DNA of 64,000 nt from an uncultured bacterium (lineage in GTDB: Bacteria > Muiribacteriota > Ozemobacteria > Ozemobacterales > Ozemobacteraceae), in NCBI GenBank assembly GCA_937949615.1, contig CALEDQ010000005.1:319730-383729 (forward strand), given 5' to 3'. Positions 1-9,000 of this stretch are shown in pieces. The position numbers were made by a program, and so were the translations under genes. Under the pieces are notes generated by a model. It did no database searches. It had not been told where the DNA came from and worked only from the letters and a program-made list of their open reading frames with translations. Position 1 is the stretch's first letter. Each line of letters begins with the position of its first letter.

Positions 1-3000
1 GCCGCTGCTTCTTCGAAGGTCAGATGCCGGGGTTTATGAATCAGGTTTTCTTTTCTGACTGTCGTATGGCTGGCGAAACTGTTGTAAACCAGGCCCATGA
101 CCTCGTCGCCAATCTCAAATTCGTCGACACCTGTGCCTTTGGCAACGACAACGCCCGCACATTCGATGCCGAGCTTCGCAATGAGACTGCTGTCGTAAGC
201 GGCAAGCTGCTCAAAGGCACCGGTCGTTTTCAGAACATCTTTGACGTTGACGCCGGTGGCATGGATCTTTATCTCAATCTCGCCCACGCCTGGCGCTTGT
301 CTTGACTTCTCGACAAAGGTCAGACTGTCGATAGTGCCCTGCCGGCCTTTTTCAAGGCAGAACGAAACCTTATCGCCCGGCTCTTCTTCTTCATGCGCCC
401 TGCTGCCCTTGAGTGCCAGCCGATGCACGAAGCGGCAGGCATCTCTTAAAACGAATTCATCTTCATTATCGGGATTTACGATGAACCTGGCCAGATTCTT
501 CAATTCGATAAGTGAAGGTTTCGGGCTGATATCGACGGTTCTGAATCTGATCTCAGGGTTTTCAGTAGCCATTACCCTGGTCAGCCCCCAGATTGGCGCC
601 TGCTGCAGAGCCAGTTCCCGAACTCCTGCGAGCGGTTGCACGCCGCCAGTAATCATCCACAGGGAAACGGCTTTAAAAGTTTCCTGCTGCGCCAGGCTTT
701 GCAGGAGATAGATGTCATGCAGGCAGTTCGAATCAGACTCCAGCCCGTTTCTGGCAATGTTCCACAGGTTGATGATTCTTATCGCCTTTGCCTGACCATG
801 CCCGACAAATTTCAGCACTTCGTCGTAATGGCCGGGCTGTTGCGGGTTTATCGCGAGTTTTGCCGGGTTCGACGTGTCGAAATTCTCTGCCTGGTAAACC
901 AGTCGCAGATCTTCAATGCCACTCTTTCTGAGCAGATCCGCAAGCTTTTCGGCTATACCGGTCGAATCGGCCAGAATTACGCAGCAGTAAGGGTCTTCGG
1001 TCGCTGCGCCAGCATGCCCGCGAACTGGCAGTTCCAGCAGATCAGAGTTTTCTGCCGGTGCGGCCGGCGCCTTTCGGGCAATTACCAGTTGCAGTCCGCA
1101 TGGATTAACGGTATCCGGTGGGAAAACAGTTTCGGCTTCAGCGAAGCCGTTGCTTTTAAGAACATCGACCCAGTCGATCTTTTCGGTTTTTTCGTTTATG
1201 AAGTTGTACCAGCTGAATTCGCCGGCCGGTTCGAGAAGAATGAACATTCCACCTGCCGCAGTCACCCGGAAAAGGCTGTCAATTGCCATGTGCACATCTG
1301 AAACATTGTCGAATACCATGCTTGAAATAACGAGATCAAAGGCATTCAGAGGCAATTCCTGTTCTTCGGGTTTCTTCTTCAGATTGAAAATCCGGTATTC
1401 AATAAAATCTTTCGCGGAAAACCTGCTTCTCGCCTGGCTCAAAATCTCTTCAGAAACATCGGTATAACAGTAGCGGGTTCTGTTTGCGGGCAGCAGAGGC
1501 AGTATGGCCGACGTCAAAGCCCCCGTTCCTGCGCCTGCTTCGAGAACTCTGACCATGTGCCCTTCCGGCAGGTTCTTCAGAATTGCCTTTATCGCAAGCT
1601 GCACCGACTTGTTACCCAGCCTGAAAGTCGGTGAATCTTTAAAAAAATGGTCGTATGTCTGAGAATTGTTCGCGAAATGCAGCATCGCCGGCTCGATCTG
1701 ACCGCTCAGGCGCTGTGCCAGATGTGAACCGTATTTTTCAAGCATCGATAACTCACAACGCCAGCCGGGGTACTGGTCGAGCGATTTTCGCCAGCATTCG
1801 ACAGCGCGCTCACCGGTTGTGGCTTCTACCAGTGCATATTCGTTCTCTTTGCCGGTTTTTATCAAAACCTGCTGTTCGACGAGCAGACGCAGAAAGTGTT
1901 CGAGCAGTTTCTGTTTTTCCGGGTCTGCTGCAAATCTTTCGTTCAGCTCTGGTGAAGAAAAAGACCTGATTTCTCTGAGATTCAACCCAGGCTGCTTAAA
2001 TGCGTCAAGTATGTAAAGCAGGCAAAGCCGGTTCAACCTTTGAAATGCCGGATCACAGCGTGTTTCACTGTTACTGACTGCAATGAGTTTAAGCAGCCCT
2101 GCCTGCAGCTCATTCTTTAATTGCCCGACATCCGGCTGATAATGATTGCTGGGCGCCCCTTCGATGAGGCACTCTTCATCGATTTTCCAGGTGAACTGAT
2201 AGAGCAGTTCATTGAGATTCTTATGCGCAATATCCTGCTGATCGAGCATTCTCTGACATGTAAAGCCATCGATTTTGAGCAGCAGGTCAGCGTCTGGCCC
2301 ATAAATTGCCAGGTCTCCGGTCAGCCACCTGCTGCTTCGCTCTGTCAGCAAAGCATGGCAAAACAGCACTCTACCAGGCTTGGCGTGCAGCGATGCTCTC
2401 GCGAACCTCAGGGGCAGGTATGTTCCTTCGCCCCCGAATGCTCCGATAATCTGAAAACAGGCGTCAAGAGCCGAAGGATGAATATTGTAGCCGCTCAGAT
2501 CCGCATCCTCAAGATTTGCCAGATTGATTCGACCAAATGCTTCATTATCACCGACCCACAGCTCTTCTATGCCGCGAAACATTCGGCCGTAGACGAGCCC
2601 CCGTTTGTTGAATTCGTCATACAGCGCCTCAGGCTCTATTTTTCGGTCGCAGCAGCCGCGCAACTCTGCAAATTCACCTTTGGGAAGTGGCTGCAGCATG
2701 TCGGCACTGCCAAAGCGGCCGCGGGCGTGCAGGGTCCAGTCGGTGTCATCCTCTTTCGATCTGCTGAATACCGAGAATTTATCGCCATCTTCTACTGTCA
2801 TCTGCAGGCACGTTTCAACTTCTGGGTTGAAAAGCAGCGGTTTAAGCATTTCAATATCTTCAAGAACGGCGCCGTTTGCGCCATAAGTCTCTTTAAAAGC
2901 CGCAAATGCCATTTCAATGTAGGCTGCCGCCGGAAATACCGTTCCGCCCTGCACCACATGATCTTTCAGATAATGAAACAGACTTAAATCAATGACCGAG

Positions 3001-5765
3001 TTCCAGACTCTTCTGCCGGCATGCATCATGCCGCCGAGCAGTGGGTGCCCGTCTCTGATTCCGAGGCGGTATTTTCTCGATTCCTCTGATTCCAGCCAGC
3101 AGGGCTTGTTTTGCCAGGGGTATGCCGGCAGTTTTACCCGCCTGGCAGGCGATGGATACAGAGATTGCCAGGCAACCGGGCCACCGGCCGCATAAATTTT
3201 CGCGACTTCGCGCAGAATGGCTTTTTCATCGTCTTCACCGCGTTTGAGCGAATGAACGATGGCGCCCTTTTTTTCGGCCGTTACAAGGCTTTCGAGCATG
3301 TATGCCGATAAGACCGGGTGGGCGCTGATCTCGACAAAAATATCCGTATCGCCATTGATCAGCTCGTCAAGCGCCGTTTTGAAAAGCACTGGCTTTCTGA
3401 TATTTTCTGCCCAGTAATCACCATTTATCAGGTTTCCGGCGATACCGGCACCGGTAACGGTTGAAATTACCTGAACATTTCCTGCGCCCGGTCTGATGTC
3501 GCTCAGACTCTCTCTGAGTTCGCCACATATTGAGTCCATGCCGGCGCTGTGATAAGGCACTTCGACCTTGAGAAAACGGTGAAAAATATTCTCGTTTTCG
3601 CACATTCGGGCAATTTCATGAAGAGACTCGATGTCACCCGAGAACGTTATCGCTTCTGCTGCATTAACCGCTGCAACCGATACCTTATCTGCAAATTGCT
3701 GCAGGAAACGGTCGGCGTCTTTTTCTGACAACCCGGCGGCCAGCATGCCGCCTGAACCGGCTTTTGTCTGCTGCAGACGGCTGCGGTGAAAGCATACTTT
3801 TACCGCATCTTCGAGGCTCAAAACCCCGGCGGCAAAATAGCCGGCCACTTCTCCGACGCTGTGGCCGACAATGGCGGCCGGTTTTATTCCCCATGCCTGC
3901 CATAGCGTGCTCAAAGCAGCCTGAACCGCAAAAATACAGGGCTGCGAAATCTGTGTTTCGTCGATGCGTGAGGTCTGTTCATCGGCAAACAGCTCTTCAA
4001 CAAGATTCCAGGCTTGCGTGTGTTCTTGAAACAGCTGACTGCAGCGGTCTATGATATTTCTGCAGACCGGCTCATGCTGATAAAGACCCCGGCCCATGCC
4101 TCGCCATTGCTGGCCCATTCCTGAAAAAATAAAGGCGATCTGTAACGGTGTCTTTGGCAGTATCCGCCCATGTAGCACATCCGGCTTTGCCTCTGCCGAA
4201 GTATAGGTCTGCAGCAGGCAGGCCAGTTCGCTCTTCGTCGCGGCGACGAAAGCGGCCCGGAAATGATGCTGCCCCTTGTGAAACGCGGCTGAAGCGGCGA
4301 TATCGGCAAGCTCTGCGTCTTTGCCATGCGGATCATCTTCGAGAAACCCGTGCATGTCGGCTGCCATGGCTTTCAGAGCTTCTTCGCTGCGTGCTGAAAG
4401 AGGAATTACAATTGGTAGAGGCCGCTCATTAGCAGGGTTGTCTTCATGGGCAGAATTCTGCCGGTGTTCGCGCAGAACGACGTGGGCATTGGTGCCGCCG
4501 AAGCCAAACGAATTAACCCCGGCAACCTTTGGCTTTGTACCGGTGTCAGGCCAGGCCTCGGTAAATGTCGGAACCCTGATGTTCAGCTCTTCGAACGGAA
4601 TGTGCGGGCTGGGTTCGACAAAGTGAAGATTCGCAGGAATCTTTGCGTTTTTCAGCATCAGAGCGGCTTTTACCAGGCCGACCACGCCGGCGGTCGACTC
4701 GGTATGCCCGAGATTGCTCTTTGCCGAGCCGATGATGAGTCGGTCACTTTTTGCGCGGCTCTGCGAAAGCACGGTTCCGATTGATCGGGCTTCGATCGGG
4801 TCACCAACCGGGGTGCCGGTGCCGTGTGCCTCGACATACTGCACGTCATGCGGCTGAATTCCGGCCTTTTCGAGAGCCTCGACAATCACGCGCTTCTGGG
4901 CGTTTTCGTCAGGAACCGTCAGCCCGGCGCTTCTGCCATCCTGATTCACCGCACTGCCGCAGATCAGGGCATAAATCGGATCATTGTCTTTAAGGGCGTT
5001 CGAGAGTCTTTTTATCACCACAGCACCGGCGCCCTCAGATCTGACATAGCCGTTTGCGCCAGCGTCAAAACTTCGGCAGCAGCCATCAGGTGAAATAAAG
5101 CCGCCCTTGCACAGGGTCATGGTGGAGTCTGGTCTGATGAGAATCTGAATGCCACCAGCAATGCCGACATCGGTTTCGCCACTCAGAATGCTTTGACAGG
5201 CGAGGTGAACCGCAACCAGAGATGATGAACATGCCGTGTCAACAGCAACGCTCGGACCTTTGAAGTCAAATAAATAAGAAATCCGGTTTGCAAGAATCGA
5301 AATACCCATGCCGGTTGCCGAGTAGGTGCCATAGAGGTGGTGATCGTTGCGGTCAAAATTAAGATTTTCGTATTCATGTAAAGAAGCGCCGATGAACACT
5401 CCGGTTTTTGTTCCCGCAAGCTTTTCTGGGGCGATGCCGCCATCTTCAATGGCTTCCCAGGCGACTTCGAGCATTATTCTCTGCTGTGGGTCCATGAACC
5501 CGGCTTCGTATGGCGTAATACCGAAAAACTCCGGGTCGAAACCTGCAATGTCTTTTAAAAAACCGCCCTTGCGGGTGTAAACTTTTCCGATCCTGGTTCT
5601 GTCCTGATCGAAAAATGATCTGATGTTCCATCTGTCGGGTGGGACTTCGCTGAGCAGATTTCTGCCTTCAATCAGGGCCTGCCAGAATGACTCGGGGCTG
5701 TTGATGTCGCCGGGCAGCCGGAGGCCGATGCCAACAATCGCCAGAGGTTCAGACTGATGCTGCAT
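1..5765 (-). CDS. Type I polyketide synthase, highly reducing, KS-AT-DH-MT-psiKR-ER (3' end outside window)
   Basis: An open frame runs without a stop from the ATG at 5765 off the window edge, giving about 1,921 residues. Domain order is read from motifs. The ketosynthase has DTACSSS (Cys179), an HGTGT motif and a SNLGH motif. The acyltransferase has GHSVGE (Ser636). The dehydratase has H936 in an HxxxGxxxxP motif and D1101 in a DACFQ motif. A C-methyltransferase has a SAM-binding EAGAGTG near residue 1408. A spacer resembling a structural pseudo-ketoreductase precedes the start of an enoylreductase (from ~1810), which the edge cuts. This is the order seen in iterative highly reducing synthases and in some bacterial modules. 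A KR and an ACP are expected beyond the edge. The acyltransferase has PYHS at its specificity site, so the extender unit is uncertain. Upstream lies a good minus-strand promoter. No accessory biosynthetic gene is visible to its right. Confidence 0.93.
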   Translation of the reverse strand, partial: MQHQSEPLAIVGIGLRLPGDINSPESFWQALIEGRNLLSEVPPDRWNIRSFFDQDRTRIGKVYTRKGGFLKDIAGFDPEFFGITPYEAGFMDPQQRIMLEVAWEAIEDGGIAPEKLAGTKTGVFIGASLHEYENLNFDRNDHHLYGTYSATGMGISILANRISYLFDFKGPSVAVDTACSSSLVAVHLACQSILSGETDVGIAGGIQILIRPDSTMTLCKGGFISPDGCCRSFDAGANGYVRSEGAGAVVIKRLSNALKDNDPIYALICGSAVNQDGRSAGLTVPDENAQKRVIVEALEKAGIQPHDVQYVEAHGTGTPVGDPIEARSIGTVLSQSRAKSDRLIIGSAKSNLGHTESTAGVVGLVKAALMLKNAKIPANLHFVEPSPHIPFEELNIRVPTFTEAWPDTGTKPKVAGVNSFGFGGTNAHVVLREHRQNSAHEDNPANERPLPIVIPLSARSEEALKAMAADMHGFLEDDPHGKDAELADIAASAAFHKGQHHFRAAFVAATKSELACLLQTYTSAEAKPDVLHGRILPKTPLQIAFIFSGMGQQWRGMGRGLYQHEPVCRNIIDRCSQLFQEHTQAWNLVEELFADEQTSRIDETQISQPCIFAVQAALSTLWQAWGIKPAAIVGHSVGEVAGYFAAGVLSLEDAVKVCFHRSRLQQTKAGSGGMLAAGLSEKDADRFLQQFADKVSVAAVNAAEAITFSGDIESLHEIARMCENENIFHRFLKVEVPYHSAGMDSICGELRESLSDIRPGAGNVQVISTVTGAGIAGNLINGDYWAENIRKPVLFKTALDELINGDTDIFVEISAHPVLSAYMLESLVTAEKKGAIVHSLKRGEDDEKAILREVAKIYAAGGPVAWQSLYPSPARRVKLPAYPWQNKPCWLESEESRKYRLGIRDGHPLLGGMMHAGRRVWNSVIDLSLFHYLKDHVVQGGTVFPAAAYIEMAFAAFKETYGANGAVLEDIEMLKPLLFNPEVETCLQMTVEDGDKFSVFSRSKEDDTDWTLHARGRFGSADMLQPLPKGEFAELRGCCDRKIEPEALYDEFNKRGLVYGRMFRGIEELWVGDNEAFGRINLANLEDADLSGYNIHPSALDACFQIIGAFGGEGTYLPLRFARASLHAKPGRVLFCHALLTERSSRWLTGDLAIYGPDADLLLKIDGFTCQRMLDQQDIAHKNLNELLYQFTWKIDEECLIEGAPSNHYQPDVGQLKNELQAGLLKLIAVSNSETRCDPAFQRLNRLCLLYILDAFKQPGLNLREIRSFSSPELNERFAADPEKQKLLEHFLRLLVEQQVLIKTGKENEYALVEATTGERAVECWRKSLDQYPGWRCELSMLEKYGSHLAQRLSGQIEPAMLHFANNSQTYDHFFKDSPTFRLGNKSVQLAIKAILKNLPEGHMVRVLEAGAGTGALTSAILPLLPANRTRYCYTDVSEEILSQARSRFSAKDFIEYRIFNLKKKPEEQELPLNAFDLVISSMVFDNVSDVHMAIDSLFRVTAAGGMFILLEPAGEFSWYNFINEKTEKIDWVDVLKSNGFAEAETVFPPDTVNPCGLQLVIARKAPAAPAENSDLLELPVRGHAGAATEDPYCCVILADSTGIAEKLADLLRKSGIEDLRLVYQAENFDTSNPAKLAINPQQPGHYDEVLKFVGHGQAKAIRIINLWNIARNGLESDSNCLHDIYLLQSLAQQETFKAVSLWMITGGVQPLAGVRELALQQAPIWGLTRVMATENPEIRFRTVDISPKPSLIELKNLARFIVNPDNEDEFVLRDACRFVHRLALKGSRAHEEEEPGDKVSFCLEKGRQGTIDSLTFVEKSRQAPGVGEIEIKIHATGVNVKDVLKTTGAFEQLAAYDSSLIAKLGIECAGVVVAKGTGVDEFEIGDEVMGLVYNSFASHTTVRKENLIHKPRHLTFEEAA

Positions 5766-5810
5766 TTCGCTTGTGTCCCATCACTATAAAGGCTTTCAAA
5801 CAGAGCTGAA

Positions 5811-5840
5811 ATTATATCTCATTCTGTTTCGATTTCTCAA
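5811..5840 (-). promoter_or_regulatory. Sigma-70-type promoter for the polyketide synthase
   Basis: On the minus strand, TTGAGA (5840-5835), an 18-base spacer and a perfect TATAAT (5816-5811) lie about 45 bases before the ATG at 5765. The leader would be about 40 nt. The divergent interval to the next gene (5766-6010) shows no other feature I can support. Confidence 0.6.
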
Positions 5841-6010
5841 AAAATACTTTTCCCCTTTACATGAGCCGTCTCAGAGAGCTAAAATGCCGGCTCAGGTTAA
5901 ATATTTTGTTTAGAGTCAGAGAGTATCCCCCCCTCCGTCAAACTCGGCGTCTGAGCTCTTTACTTTTAATTACGCCTGCTACTCAGCCTTGAACTGTCCT
6001 GGGAGATTGT

Positions 6011-9000
6011 ATGAAAAAGTGGAAAATTCTGATTGACTGCGTACTGCTTTGCTGTCTTCTTTCGCTGGTTGCGTGCAGGTTTGACCCCCTTGGTCTTTAT
6101 GACGATTCTGATGATACCGGTGTGGCAGCTGTTATTGCCGGTTTTACGCCGGCGCAGATTCAGCAGATCGTTGATGACATCAAAAATGATAAGGCTGTTT
6201 TACCCGTTTCTCTCTCAGTACCAGCTTACAGTTTTTACCGGTTCGATTATTCAAATGTTGCCGGCGGTCATCGCGGCTCGACCATTCTCAGTTACGACCA
6301 GGCAGTTGGTTCGGCGCCCTATGGCATTGAAACGACGGCCCGGGTACTGATATTCGAGGCCATGAAAGCCAGGGCTGGCTATTCTTTCGACTTTTTCGCT
6401 TTTTCCGACGGTCTTGCAAAAGATCGCATCGGGTCGGTTATCAACGCCATTGCCGCCCAGTTTTCTGATACCGAATTTCTTTTGAATTCGAGTCAGAATA
6501 TCGGCTCGACCACTCTGGTCATGCAGGCAGTCAATGATCTGGTCGGTAGCCTGCCCTTGCCGGCACCGGCAGATTTTGCGCCGGTAGCAATTGCCTCGCC
6601 GGCCGTCGATCTCGATCTTAAACCCGATTTTTCTGATCTCCCGGTAACTACTTTGACGACATTGTTTCTGAATGAAGACCTGCATACCATGTATGCCTCG
6701 ATGACCGTTGTGGGTCTTGCCAATTACAGCCTGTTCACAAGCAATGTTCCCGCCGTTTCACAGCCCCGGCCGTCATTCCGTCTGCACAAGACCGATACCG
6801 AGCATAATATCACCCGCGATTATCTTGTTTCACTCGCTCCGATCGGTGCCACTGGTTCGGTCGTTATAAATCCCGCTTCTCCGCCGGCAGTAATTTCTGG
6901 TATTGCCTCAGCGCAGCTGGCAATCTCACAATCAGGTGACGGCCAGAAACTCGTTTTCACGTATTCCGGCGATCGCGGGGTTGCACAGACAGTCACAGCT
7001 GAATCTGAAAAGCTGGTGCTGGCATTTACTTATCGCGATGTATGGGATAAAGACAGCTGTGAGTCTTCGAAAGATTTGTTAGTGGGGCCGCTTGCCTACC
7101 TCAACCGGGCGGGGCCGCAGAAATTTGCCGGCGAATCTTTCAGTTTCGTAACTCCGGCAACGAAACTTCTTTGTATCGTTGTGGCAGACAATAAGCAAAT
7201 CGCAACCTTTACTGCCGAACAGGGGGTTGCTGCCACTGCCGATTTTTCAGTTCCGGCCGGTCAGGTTGCAACTCTTGCCTGCTATATAATTCCGCCTGCG
7301 GCGCAGGACGTTGCAGAGCAGGCCAGAGCGGTTCTCATGACCGAATTTGCCTCTGAGACCCGTCCATTGGATGAACTGGAGACCGCAGGATGGAACGGTG
7401 CCCGCGCTGCTACACTCTCTGTGGAGCTTTCAGGTGACGGCAGAAGCATATCTGTTCCAGCCATGTTCAAGACCTGGTTTTACCCGGTCGGTACCTATGT
7501 TTACAACACCAGCCTGGATGAATTTACTCCGCAGGTGTTCAGAGAGATTGCAGCGCCGGCGTCTCCTGAGATCACTCTTGATATGAACGGATATTCTGAA
7601 GAACCCCGTTATGCTTTTTCTCTGCCCATTTATGCCGCGCCGATGGTTACCGGCATTACCTCCGGGGCTTTCAACACGGCAAAAACATTTTCAATTCAGG
7701 TTGTGGGTACAAGACTGTATGAATATTCTCTCGACAACGGAACGACCTGGAATGACTATTCTGGCCCGGTGACTCTTTCAAGCGATGGATCGTTTCAGGT
7801 CATTGCACGGGATAAAGCAAATAATTTCACTTCGACCCCTGTTACTCTGGCCATTGATACTGCCGCTCCCGGAGTTCCGACGATTACGGGTATCAGCAGC
7901 GGAATTTATGCTGACAGCCAGACATTTACGATAACCGGATCGGAGTCTGGTGCCACCATCTATTATTCTATCGATAACGAAGTCACAAGCCAGATTTACA
8001 CAGAGCCGGTGACGATAAGTGCTGAAGGCACCGCAACCTGCACTGCATGGCAGATAGATGCATCCGGTAATATCGGGGCAAAGACCGCACCAGTTACCGT
8101 GACGATCGATTCTACGGCCCCGCAGGCGCCGACGATTACCGGCATTGCTACCGGCACTTTCAAGACCAGCCAGACCTTCACCGTAACCGGTTCAGAACCA
8201 GGCGGTTCTTTGTATTATTCGCTCGACAATGGCCTTACTGAATCGGTTTACACGGAGCCTGTAACCATATCCGCTGAAGGAACCGCTACCTGCACAGCCT
8301 GGCAGATAGATGCAGCTGGAAACAGCAGTGCCAGAGCTTCTGCTGTTACCCTGACTGTCGACAAAACCGCGCCTCAGGCGCCAGCTATTACTGGCATCAC
8401 TTCAGGCATCTTTGCGCCGGGCCAGACATTTACGGTTACCGGGGCTGAGCCTGGTGGCGTTCTATATTATTCTCTCGATGACGGCCTTACGAGTTCGATC
8501 TATACAGAACCGGTGACGATAAGTGCTGAAGGCACCGCAACCTGCACAGCCTGGCAGATCGATGCCGCAGAGAATGTTGGTGCCAGAGCCACGCCCATTG
8601 TCGTAACTATCGACAGCAGCGCACCTCAGGCGCCAACGATCACGGGCATCACTTCCGGTATCTTTGCTTCGACCCAGACATTCACGATAACCGGTGCCGA
8701 ACCTGGTGGCACTCTGTATTATTCTTTCGACAACGGTCTTACGAGCTTCATTTATACAGAGCCGGTAACGATAACTCTTGAAGGAACCGCGACCTGCACG
8801 GCCTGGCAGGTTGACAGCGCCGGAAAAATCGGCCAGAAGGCTGCGGCTGTAACTGTAACCATTGATACTGCCGCACCTCAGGCCCCGACAATCTCTGGTA
8901 TTGCCACCGGCACCTATGCTGGCGATCAGACGTTCACCGTCACCGCAGCCGAGGCCGGCGGCACCCTGTATTACTCACTCGACAACGGACTCACGAATGT

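Noticed and set aside
1..5765. Many plus-strand open frames across the first 5.8 kb
   Set aside because: They lie antisense to a continuous frame with all PKS motifs in order, and have no recognisable domains.
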